From the NCBI GenBank assembly GCA_964468725.1, contig CAYXVU010000079.1:1-23942 (forward strand): DNA of 23,942 bases, in the 5' to 3' direction. A program made the position numbers and the translations under genes. The DNA comes from CAYXVU01 sp964468725. GTDB taxonomy: Bacteria; Acidobacteriota; Blastocatellia; UBA7656. Shown here piece by piece: positions 15,255-22,394 of this stretch. How positions within the stretch are numbered: position 1 is the first letter of the stretch; every line of letters starts with the position of its first letter. Under the pieces are notes generated by a model. It saw only the letters and a list, made by a program, of their open reading frames with translations, did not search any database and had not been told where the DNA came from.

Positions 15255-17105
15255 CTAAGCTTCTGTGAAAAGGCGTTCGGGCTGCTCCTTGGCTGCGAGG
15301 GGAAGGCGACAATCAAAGACTGTCCCGCGAGCATCGCTTCTTTCAACCATGATCGAACCGCCATGCGCGATAATGATCTTTTGAACTAACGCTAGACCGA
15401 TGCCATAACCGCGCGATTTTGTTGTGAAGAAGGGGATGAAGACTTTTCGTAGATCATCAGGAGCAATACCGCACCCCGTATCGGCGATCTTCACATGGAT
15501 GTAAGAAGAAGGCTTTTCTGAAATGGCTCTGATTTCGATTTGATTACCTTCTACCTGAGACTCCATTGCTTCAATGGCATTGCGAAGCAAATTTGAAAAG
15601 GCTCGTTGTAAAAGCACTTCGTCTGCCATGATTTCAGGGAACTCCCCACTGGTTGAGATCGCGACCTGCGCAGCCTGAATGCGCGGTTGCAGCTCGCTCA
15701 GACACTGTCGAATCAGCTCCCCAAGATTGGTCTGGCTCAGCGTGAGCGATTGCGGTTTGGCAAAATTCAAGAAGTCTGTCACCAAGCGAGTGAGGAGTCG
15801 GACTTCTGAGAGAGCAATGGTGAGGGTTTGTTGTCGCGTAGATCGGTCAACCGCCGTTGCCGTTTGCAGATCAAGCAGTTGAATATACCCTTGAATCGTC
15901 GCTAAAGAGTTTTTGAATTCATGAGCAATGCCCGCTGCCATCTCTCCCAAGTTGACGAGGTTATCTTGGAGTTTGAGGCGTTCTCGTAATTCGATCACCT
16001 CCGTCAAATCGGTCAGCAGACAGAGTACGCCTTCAAATTGCAGATTATCATCAAGGATCGGAGAGAGGCTCAGCCCCAGTTGACGCACGCTGCCATCAAT
16101 CAGTTTTACCTCTGCCACTCCCCTGTGAATGGGTACTTGCGATTGGATACAATCGCCGATTAACTGAACCAATTTCGGAGATGGGGCGAGATATTCTTCA
16201 TACGGGATACGAGCCGAGGGGAGCCGTAATTGGCCGGAGTGCTGAGCCCCGGCAAAGGCCTTGAACTGTCCGAATAGGCGAATGAGGTTGTCGTTAGCGG
16301 CGGTAATTTGACCCTGCTCACTAACCGTCAAGAGTCCGCTGGGAATGCTGGCAATCAACTTTTCGTTGAAGCGTTCGGTGCGATCTGCACGACGACGTTC
16401 TCGCTGATGAAGCTCAGCCAACTCCTTCTCTTTCACTTGCAGTTGTTCGATGAGCGATTGAAAGGTTTCCAGCACAAACTCGCTTTCGTTTTGTCCGGCT
16501 GTCGTTGTCGTTTGGCTTGCCTGAACCTCTTTGACGAGGCGGCGATAAGGTTTCATCAACCACCGCACGGTAAGGATTGCAATCGTCAATCCGAAGAACA
16601 GCGAGATCAATAAATAACTGAGGCCGTACAAGAGCACGGGTGAGGAGAGTTTCAGAGTCGGTCTGGATAAGAGAATTACGGAGCTTGCCCCATTGCGGAT
16701 TTCGACTATCTCAGTACCCTGTTCACTATAAGAGTGGAGTGAATTACCTGACCGTTGCAACTCGGAAGAAGGGGAGGGGAAGGTAGCTGTGGCGTCCGAT
16801 GTTTGCGGCAGCGTCGAAGTTCGGAGGAGTAATTGACCCGATGGCGAATAGATGCCGACCTGGGCTCTGATGCCGTTTTTCCTGAGCGATTCTTCTATGA
16901 GAGGTACGCTCAACTGACTAGGGTCATCCGGTAGGGATGACTCTAATAGTTGAGCTTCCATGCGAAATTGTTGCAAGCGTTGTGTTGAGAGTTCGAGGCC
17001 GGAACGAAAATAGAGCGCGAAACTGGTGCCAATGATGATGAGCAGGGCTGCTGCAAACACTGTCAAAGCGAAGCGTGACCGGTTCTCCATGACGCCCAAT
17101 CTCAT
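15255..17105 (-). CDS. PilS/NtrB-like membrane sensor histidine kinase
   Basis: This 616-residue protein starts at the ATG at 17103-17105, with GAGG upstream; an in-frame ATG lies five codons later. TM1 is at about 12-31 and TM2 at about 159-182, enclosing a ~125-residue periplasmic sensor region. A charged linker with a short coiled coil (about 186-245) precedes a PAS domain (about 250-375). The HisKA box AHEFKNSLATIQGY carries the phosphorylated His395. The ATPase domain has the N-box (Asn506 and Asn509 in FSNLLRNAIEAM), G1 DTGCGIAP (542-549), F-box FIPFFTTK and G2 GYGIGLALV. This set is typical of NtrB/PilS kinases, which signal to sigma-54 activators. No response regulator is in the window. 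The gene directly downstream on this strand is a pseudopilin with a sigma-54-like promoter, which suggests its target. The signal sensed is unknown. Confidence 0.92.
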   Translation of the reverse strand: MRLGVMENRSRFALTVFAAALLIIIGTSFALYFRSGLELSTQRLQQFRMEAQLLESSLPDDPSQLSVPLIEESLRKNGIRAQVGIYSPSGQLLLRTSTLPQTSDATATFPSPSSELQRSGNSLHSYSEQGTEIVEIRNGASSVILLSRPTLKLSSPVLLYGLSYLLISLFFGLTIAILTVRWLMKPYRRLVKEVQASQTTTTAGQNESEFVLETFQSLIEQLQVKEKELAELHQRERRRADRTERFNEKLIASIPSGLLTVSEQGQITAANDNLIRLFGQFKAFAGAQHSGQLRLPSARIPYEEYLAPSPKLVQLIGDCIQSQVPIHRGVAEVKLIDGSVRQLGLSLSPILDDNLQFEGVLCLLTDLTEVIELRERLKLQDNLVNLGEMAAGIAHEFKNSLATIQGYIQLLDLQTATAVDRSTRQQTLTIALSEVRLLTRLVTDFLNFAKPQSLTLSQTNLGELIRQCLSELQPRIQAAQVAISTSGEFPEIMADEVLLQRAFSNLLRNAIEAMESQVEGNQIEIRAISEKPSSYIHVKIADTGCGIAPDDLRKVFIPFFTTKSRGYGIGLALVQKIIIAHGGSIMVERSDARGTVFDCRLPLAAKEQPERLFTEA

Positions 17106-17123
17106 GATCGCCTCTATCCTCTT

Positions 17124-17960
17124 TTACTGGTGCAGTGCCGCATACGTATCTAACAGGGGCAAGACGATATCGCGCTGCGCCGAAGGTAACCCAAAGATGA
17201 CCCGCTCAACCCCTGCTTCGGTAAATTGCGAGATGGCTTCAGGTGCAGGTTTTGCGCCAAAGATACTGATGGAGATAGATTGCGGGTCGCGTCCCGCTTC
17301 AGCGGCGCGTTGTCGTAGCAGATGAATCTTCTCCAAAAGATTGGTCGCACGGATGCCAATGGGAATCCAGCCATCGCAATACTCGATGACGCGATCAAAC
17401 GTCGTTGGCCCGTCCCCGCCCATCAGAATCGGGGGGTGGGGGCGTTGTTGAGGTTTGGGATAAGCCCAGATGGGGTCGAAGTTCACAAACTCCCCGTGAA
17501 ATTCGGCAGCCTCTTGCATCCAAATCTCTTTCATGGCTAACACCCGTTCGCGCAAGATGCGCCATCGCTTTTTGTAATCTGTGCCATGGTTTTCCATCTC
17601 TTCAACATTCCAACCGCCGCCAATGCCGAAGAGGAAGCGACCATTGGAGAGCCAGTCGAGACTCGCTACTTCTTTTGCTGTGGTGATGGGGTCACGCTCA
17701 ATCAGTAGGCAGATTCCGGTGGCAATCTTTAGTTTGGTCGTGACCGCAGCCGCCATACCGAGCGCTACAAACGGGTCATAGGTATGCCAGTATTCTTCCG
17801 GCAAATCGGCTCCTCCCGGCCAGGGGGTGCGGCGACTAGCGGGAATATGGGTGTGTTCCGGAACCCATAGGGATTCGAACTCTCTGGCCTCCAATTCGCG
17901 CGCGAGCTCGTCGGGGCGAATGGCATAATCAGTAGTAAAGATCGAAACTCCAAAGTGCAT
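17124..17960 (-). CDS. LLM-class flavin-dependent (possibly F420) oxidoreductase
   Basis: This 278-residue protein starts at the ATG at 17958-17960, with GGAGG eight bases upstream; the frame extends to an ATG at 18002, but without a comparable site. The TIM-barrel of luciferase-like monooxygenases is visible: MHFGVSIFTTDYAI start, FESLWVPEHTHIP (about 29-41), KIATGICLLIERDPI, then GRFLFGIGGGWNVEEM and PHPPILMGGDGPTTFDRV. The GGGWN region and VPEHTH strand are typical of the subgroup annotated as probable F420-dependent oxidoreductases (Rv2161c-like). The cofactor, F420 or FMN, cannot be told from sequence by eye. The reaction would be a hydride or oxygen transfer on an unknown substrate. It follows the SCP2-domain gene closely on the same strand and may be coupled to it, suggesting a lipid-like substrate. 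That link is an inference. Confidence 0.87.
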   Translation of the reverse strand: MHFGVSIFTTDYAIRPDELARELEAREFESLWVPEHTHIPASRRTPWPGGADLPEEYWHTYDPFVALGMAAAVTTKLKIATGICLLIERDPITTAKEVASLDWLSNGRFLFGIGGGWNVEEMENHGTDYKKRWRILRERVLAMKEIWMQEAAEFHGEFVNFDPIWAYPKPQQRPHPPILMGGDGPTTFDRVIEYCDGWIPIGIRATNLLEKIHLLRQRAAEAGRDPQSISISIFGAKPAPEAISQFTEAGVERVIFGLPSAQRDIVLPLLDTYAALHQ

Positions 17961-17998
17961 GATGGTAACCTCCGGTTCAGGGTGGAAATTTGCATATT

Positions 17999-18331
17999 TC
18001 ACTCTTGGGAGAACACGCCGCGAAAGAGTAGCAATAAATCAGGGCGATTGGTTTTGATTTTGCCGCTCATCAGGTCAGCGAAGGAGGGGATGTATTCGCC
18101 TTTGTAAGTTCGAATCAGGATATCTTTCGTTGTTTGCAGGTAACAATCCGGCTGCTCGATTGCTTTGCCCTCTTCAACCAGACAGAGATCGGGTGAAATA
18201 GTAACCGTCCATTCTTCCTCTTCGATGGCGAAATAGTAGGTAAGCGTCTTTTCCGTCTTGTTCTTTTGAAAGTAGGAGGGGAGGAGTTGAAAGAATTCCC
18301 CAAGGTTGGGAGACTGCGGTGACTTTTCCAT
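17999..18331 (-). CDS. SCP2 sterol-transfer-domain protein
   Basis: This 110-residue protein starts at the ATG at 18329-18331. It has the compact alpha/beta pattern of a stand-alone SCP2 domain: a helix (LGEFFQLLPSYFQ, about 10-22), strands TYYFAIEEEEWTVTISPD and DCYLQTTKDILIRTYKG, and the closing helix FADLMSGKIKTN with the glycine typical of the fold, then LLLLFRGVFSQ. Single-domain SCP2 proteins bind lipids or other hydrophobic ligands in a tunnel; the bacterial ones mostly have unknown cargo. Its stop lies just before the LLM oxidoreductase (39 bases from the preferred start, overlapping the upstream alternative at 18002), consistent with an operon. The SCP2 protein might deliver a hydrophobic substrate to that enzyme. 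A TATAAT-like box for this transcript is at 18450-18455. Confidence 0.8.
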   Translation of the reverse strand: MEKSPQSPNLGEFFQLLPSYFQKNKTEKTLTYYFAIEEEEWTVTISPDLCLVEEGKAIEQPDCYLQTTKDILIRTYKGEYIPSFADLMSGKIKTNRPDLLLLFRGVFSQE

Positions 18332-18449
18332 TCTGTATGCCTTTGTGGATAATTGTGTCTTGAAACCTTTGAGGAATCATTGGCCCCTCAATCCAAACCT
18401 GCGTCGCATAACGAAATTTATAGCGACCTTTGAGGGGTTTGTAGAGGCC

Positions 18450-18455
18450 ATTATA
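18450..18455 (-). promoter_or_regulatory. Candidate -10 element (TATAAT) for the SCP2-LLM unit
   Basis: A minus-strand TATAAT lies 119 bases before the SCP2 start and just past the stop of the gene at 18464. The -35 region (about GGCAAG) is weak. Nearby CCCCTCAA (18384-18391) and TTGAGGGG (18430-18437) are inverted copies that could form a leader hairpin, and ACCTTTGAGG occurs twice. Confidence 0.3.
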
Positions 18456-18463
18456 CGCTTCTC

Positions 18464-18877
18464 CTATTCACTCTTGCCCCCAACATACTCCTCGTCTTCT
18501 TCTTTAGCCAGGTCACCATTGCGATCCGATGCCCTGACCGTCAAGGTGTCGTCTATAAGAAATGAGAGACGACCGGTTCGATTATATAAATCCGGCAGGC
18601 CGTAGACCCGGAAACGATAACCGGCCAATTCCAACGTTAAGCGGTAGCCGGTGCTATGGGGGATGGTGATCTCATTGAAAGCTATCACCGAATTGCCATT
18701 GCGCCTGGCCGTCTCGAGAAAGCCCCTGAGAGAACGGCCAAACTCCCAAAGAACAACCGCGACGTTATATTCATTATCAACGATCCGTTGCGCCTGACGG
18801 CGTTGAATCACTTTATGTATATGTAGCCCAAGGGCTACCAGAAAGATGAGAGCGATTATAATGAGTGCGAATTCCAT
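18464..18877 (-). CDS. One-TM hypothetical protein, possibly pilin-derived
   Basis: This 137-residue protein starts at the ATG at 18875-18877 with a weak ribosome site. Residues 3-20 are a hydrophobic helix at the very N-terminus (FALIIIALIFLVALGLHI), followed by basic IQRRQAQR, so the anchor is N-terminal. The soluble part is beta-rich: GYRLTLELAGYRFRVYGLP, then LYNRTGRLSFLIDDTLTVRA and an acidic tail with ASDRNGDLAKEED. The order TGRLSFLID, then TVRA and an NGD loop resembles the last strands of acidobacterial or deltaproteobacterial pilins (TGRRSFYVD-x-x-GVIR). A class III leader peptide and the Glu5 of mature pilins are missing, so it would be a diverged or uncut relative. I cannot name a family with confidence. 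It lies upstream of the SCP2-LLM pair, divergent from the SbcC-like gene. Confidence 0.62.
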   Translation of the reverse strand: MEFALIIIALIFLVALGLHIHKVIQRRQAQRIVDNEYNVAVVLWEFGRSLRGFLETARRNGNSVIAFNEITIPHSTGYRLTLELAGYRFRVYGLPDLYNRTGRLSFLIDDTLTVRASDRNGDLAKEEDEEYVGGKSE

Positions 18878-18901
18878 GATGACTCAACGATGAATATAGG
18901 G

Positions 18902-18948
18902 TCGAACTCACAAGGTTCGAGCACCCCGAAGTCGTTATGAATTACGAC
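18902..18948. repeat. Two small inverted repeats upstream of the one-TM gene
   Basis: TCGAAC (18902-18907) pairs with GTTCGA (18915-18920) over a 7-base loop, and GTCGT (18931-18935) with ACGAC (18944-18948) over 8 bases. They lie in the leader or operator region of the gene starting at 18877. They could be regulator sites or leader hairpins; they are short enough to be chance. Confidence 0.3.
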
Positions 18949-18998
18949 AAAATTAACCCTTTAGCTCTTGTAAGCCTGCACGCTAAGGGGGAGACGTA

Positions 18999-19130
18999 AT
19001 GTTACAAACTCGAAACCGAGAAAGCAAATTCAGGTTTGCTTTCTCTCTTCTTACCAACTGGCTCGGCAGCACTACAGATAGACCTATGTTAAGATCAATC
19101 ACGAGTTCTCATTACGAAATCATGAAGTAA
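18999..19130 (+). CDS. Possible small ORF, 43 residues, unknown
   Basis: An ATG at 18999 follows a strong AAGGGGGAG (18985-18993) at a five-base spacing, and the frame runs 43 codons to TAA at 19128-19130. It ends 18 bases before the SbcC-like start, so it could be a leader gene. The product is basic (MLQTRNRESKFRFAFSLLTN at its start) with no TM segment or known motif. A perfect 11-bp hairpin lies within it. The good ribosome site is the main evidence; the frame may be chance. Confidence 0.3.
   Translation: MLQTRNRESKFRFAFSLLTNWLGSTTDRPMLRSITSSHYEIMK
19018..19045 (+). repeat. Perfect 11-bp hairpin before the SbcC-like gene
   Basis: GAGAAAGCAAA and TTTGCTTTCTC pair perfectly around TTCAGG. 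On the plus strand a pyrimidine-rich TCTTCTT follows, so an intrinsic terminator or attenuator ahead of the SbcC-like gene is possible. No upstream plus-strand gene within 8 kb obviously needs a terminator here, which favours a regulatory role for the downstream gene or the small ORF. Confidence 0.5.
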
Positions 19131-19148
19131 AAATGCGGCGAGGGTGAA

Positions 19149-22100
19149 ATGATTATCACAGCGGTCGAATTGGAAGATATCAAGAGTTATGAGAAGGCTC
19201 AGTTTTCGTTTTCGCAAGGGGTAATTGCTATTAGCGGGCCTAACGGAGCAGGGAAGACCACCATTCTGGAAGCCATTGCTTGGGTGCTTTTCGATCATCT
19301 GCCTTATAAGAAGGAAGATTACTTACGGCGTGGAGCTAAAAAAGGAATCGCACGGGTGACCTTTCGCTCGCACCTTGATGATCGTGAATACACAGTGCAC
19401 CGGGACACCTCAAATGGCTATTACATCTTTGACCCGGTCACCAAAATCAGATTGGTTGAACAGAAGCAGCAGGTGCTCTTATGGATCAAGACGCATTTAG
19501 GGATAGACGCCGCTGTTGATCTCAAAACCTTGTTCCTTTCGACGATTGGCGTGCCGCAAGGCATGCTCACGACAGAGTTTGCCGAACCTCCGGCAAAGCG
19601 GAAGGTTACTTTCGATAAGGTTCTGCGAGTGGATGAATACCAACTGGCGGCTGACGAGCTACGAGGAGTAGGCAAACATATTGATACGCAGAAAGGCGAC
19701 CTTCGGGAAGGCATCGCGCGATTAGAAGTCGAGGCCGCACGATTAGAGGAGGTCAAAGCCGAATTTCATTCTCTCTTGCAATCCGAGCAAGAGCGCGAAT
19801 TGCGGTTGCGCGCGTCAGCAGCCGAATTTGAGCAGGTGCAAGCAGAGGTCAAACGGCTGAGTCAGTTGGCAAGCGATATTCAAGAAAAGTCAGGAGAGAT
19901 GGCAACCCTCGCTTCGCGGTTGACCGAATTGAAGGGAAGAGAGGAAAAGGCAAGAGATGACGCCGAACAATCGCTCCGAGCACGGGCTATCGTCGAACAA
20001 TCCCGACTGGGGTTTGAAAACTATAATCATGCCCTTTTGAACCTCAAGAGCTTAGAGGCGAATGCCGTACACCGCGATCAAATTGCCGGTCAAATCGTTA
20101 CTTCCGAACGCGAGTTGGCGGCGATCAGAACAAAGTTAACCTATGAACGGGAACGACAAAGAGAGTTGGAAGGCAGTCGTACAGAAATCGAGCGACTGGA
20201 ACCCTTGATTATTGAACAAGAATCCTTTGAGAACCAACGGCAGTCGTTACAAACGATGGTGGGAGAGTTTAAACAACTCTCCGAACAGTCCGGTCGAGTC
20301 GAAAAGCAGTTAGGTGAATTTCGGGATAATTACAAAGCCCTTGTGGCACAGATTGAAGAAGTAAAATCACTTGAATGGGCTCCTCTCCAGGTTATGAAGT
20401 TGGAATCGCAATGTCGAGAGCTCCAAGATAACATCAATGATATGAAGCTCAAGATGCAAGTTTATCAGGAGCATCAAAAGCAGAGCCGTATCACTCGCGA
20501 AAAAATTGGCAAGTTGGATGGCGAAATCAAGACCCTACAAGGAGAATGCGCCGCTGTTGCTCACCAGCAAGAACTGGCCGCACAGCTACCACAATTGGAG
20601 TTGCAGAATCAGAGGCAGATTGAAGAGATTGCCACATTAAAAATGACCATTGAGCGAGAAGAGACCGTTGCTGCGGGAATCGAGCAAGGCCTTTGCCCGC
20701 TACTCAGTCAACCGTGTCGAAACATGAAGGAAGGAGAAGGGCTGGATCAATACTTCACGGTGCAGATTGGCGATCATCGCAAGCGATTGCAGCAAGTGGA
20801 AAAGCAAAGAGCCGTAACGCAACGCAGCCTGCGCTCGGCAGTTGACGCGCAGAAAGCTTTGCTGAAGTTGGAGTCTTTGCGCCACCAACTCGCACGGTAT
20901 GAGCAAGATCGTGAAATCGAACAGGCCAATCTTTCACGGCTGGAATCGGAACTCGCTACCCTCTTAGTTACTGATGAAGGTTTGAGGCGTGCGGTCACCA
21001 AATTAAAAGATGCTGAGAAGGAATTGGACGCCTCGCGCCAGGCAAAATCGCGTTACGAGCAACTGGAGTTATTACAGAAGCATTTGGAACGGGTCAAAGC
21101 GGAAGGTTCGGAGAGACGACAATTGTTTGATCAATTGAAAGAGCAATTGGCGCAATTGCATGAAGTGCCAACCCGTTTGGAGGAGGTTTCGCAACGACTT
21201 CAGCTCCTGAATGATCCGAGAGGCCGCGTTCAGTATCTACGTATTGGCCTGCAAAAAAGCGACGAAGTGGCTCAAGCCCTTGAGAGACTGAACGAACAAG
21301 AGGTAGGTCTCACCACTCAGCTTGATGATCTGCGAAAGGAAATCTTGCAGTATGCATCGCTAGATCAATTGTTACAGGCTGAGCGTGACCGCAGGGCAAA
21401 GTATGAAACTGACTATCAACTCTTTGTGCAAAATACGCTGTTATCCCAGATGCTCGAAGAAAGACAGAGGGAGTGGCAATCTTTGCAGGGGCAGACGAAA
21501 TCGGTTGCAGAATCACGCGTTCGCTTACAATCACACCTCAACGAATTGCGCACATCTTACAATGAGCCCTTTCACCGATCACAAGAGCAACTCTGTAGTC
21601 GATTGGTAGAAACGGTTGCAACGGAACGAGCCGAATTAGCGGTTATCCGGCAGAGAAAGGCAGGGCTGGAGGCCGAAGTTGTGAAGTTAGAAGGATGTCT
21701 TTCCGAATTGCACCGGCTCAACGATCAAAAACATCGCTATGAAGAGTTGGAGGGGTTTTCAGAGTATACGCGAGATGTGTTGAAGAAGGCCGTTCCCTTT
21801 GTGACTGAGGCGCACCTGTTTGCCATATCGCAAGAAGCTAACCTCTTATATCGGGAGATTACAGGAAACGACTATACTTCCTTACAGTGGAATTCAGGAT
21901 ATGAAATTATTATTGAGGAGTCCGGCTATGATCGTCCGTTTCAGAATTTGTCGGGCGGGGAACAGATGGCCGCAGCCTTATCCGTACGGCTCTCTCTGTT
22001 AAAAGAGCTATCGGAGATCAGATTGGCCTTTTTCGATGAGCCGACGACGAATCTGGATGAAGACCGGCGTCGAAACCTTGCCGAGCAGATTGGTCGCATA

Positions 22101-22217
22101 AAAGATTTCCATCAACTCTTTGTCATCAGCCACGACGACACCTTTGAAAACTATACCGATCAGGTCGTGCAGATTGGTAAAGGAGAGCCGACGACCTCGC
22201 CAAATCGGATAGGGTAG
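19149..22217 (+). CDS. SbcC/Rad50-like SMC-family ATPase
   Basis: This 1022-residue protein starts at the ATG at 19149, with GAGGGTG upstream. The N-terminal ATPase lobe has Walker A GPNGAGKTT (30-38) and a Q-loop region (TLFLSTIGVPQGML). Two long coiled coils (about 180-500 and 545-850) flank a hook-like turn at 516-523, where two cysteines are spaced CX6C (CPLLSQPC) rather than the CXXC of the Rad50/SbcC zinc hook. The C-terminal lobe has the signature LSGGEQ (about 933-939), Walker B LAFFDEP and D-loop TTNLD (about 960-970) and an ISHDD switch. The family tethers DNA ends and, with the SbcD/Mre11 nuclease, processes hairpins and breaks. No SbcD is next to it, so the partner is encoded elsewhere or differs. 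It is shorter than E. coli SbcC (1048) only slightly. Confidence 0.9.
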   Translation: MIITAVELEDIKSYEKAQFSFSQGVIAISGPNGAGKTTILEAIAWVLFDHLPYKKEDYLRRGAKKGIARVTFRSHLDDREYTVHRDTSNGYYIFDPVTKIRLVEQKQQVLLWIKTHLGIDAAVDLKTLFLSTIGVPQGMLTTEFAEPPAKRKVTFDKVLRVDEYQLAADELRGVGKHIDTQKGDLREGIARLEVEAARLEEVKAEFHSLLQSEQERELRLRASAAEFEQVQAEVKRLSQLASDIQEKSGEMATLASRLTELKGREEKARDDAEQSLRARAIVEQSRLGFENYNHALLNLKSLEANAVHRDQIAGQIVTSERELAAIRTKLTYERERQRELEGSRTEIERLEPLIIEQESFENQRQSLQTMVGEFKQLSEQSGRVEKQLGEFRDNYKALVAQIEEVKSLEWAPLQVMKLESQCRELQDNINDMKLKMQVYQEHQKQSRITREKIGKLDGEIKTLQGECAAVAHQQELAAQLPQLELQNQRQIEEIATLKMTIEREETVAAGIEQGLCPLLSQPCRNMKEGEGLDQYFTVQIGDHRKRLQQVEKQRAVTQRSLRSAVDAQKALLKLESLRHQLARYEQDREIEQANLSRLESELATLLVTDEGLRRAVTKLKDAEKELDASRQAKSRYEQLELLQKHLERVKAEGSERRQLFDQLKEQLAQLHEVPTRLEEVSQRLQLLNDPRGRVQYLRIGLQKSDEVAQALERLNEQEVGLTTQLDDLRKEILQYASLDQLLQAERDRRAKYETDYQLFVQNTLLSQMLEERQREWQSLQGQTKSVAESRVRLQSHLNELRTSYNEPFHRSQEQLCSRLVETVATERAELAVIRQRKAGLEAEVVKLEGCLSELHRLNDQKHRYEELEGFSEYTRDVLKKAVPFVTEAHLFAISQEANLLYREITGNDYTSLQWNSGYEIIIEESGYDRPFQNLSGGEQMAAALSVRLSLLKELSEIRLAFFDEPTTNLDEDRRRNLAEQIGRIKDFHQLFVISHDDTFENYTDQVVQIGKGEPTTSPNRIG

Positions 22218-22228
22218 GATAGCCTACC
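22213..22228 (+). other. Hairpin overlapping the stop of the SbcC-like gene
   Basis: GGTAGG and CCTACC form a 6-bp stem around ATAG and cover the TAG stop at 22215-22217. No T run follows, so it is a weak terminator candidate at most. The remaining spacer to 22394 shows nothing else that I can support. Confidence 0.25.
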
Positions 22229-22394
22229 GAATCTGGGACTGATAATCTCTCTTATGGCAATAAATCGTTGTAAGGAGCAAAAAATTAGGTAAGCAAAACG
22301 AAGGACAACGGAATGGGGTTCTCAGGCGTCAGAGATTTGAATCCCGTTCAGGAAGAGCTACCAAAATCCTCGTATGTGATCGGAGGCGACGAAG

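Noticed and set aside
18880..18950. tRNA T-arm-like GGTTCGAGCACC
   Set aside because: No matching acceptor stem, anticodon arm or 3' end can be folded around it; the flanking stems are short separate hairpins.
22320..22372. Possible tRNA ending near GAGCTACCA
   Set aside because: No complementary 5' acceptor arm occurs 70-90 bases upstream and the T-loop is not consensus.
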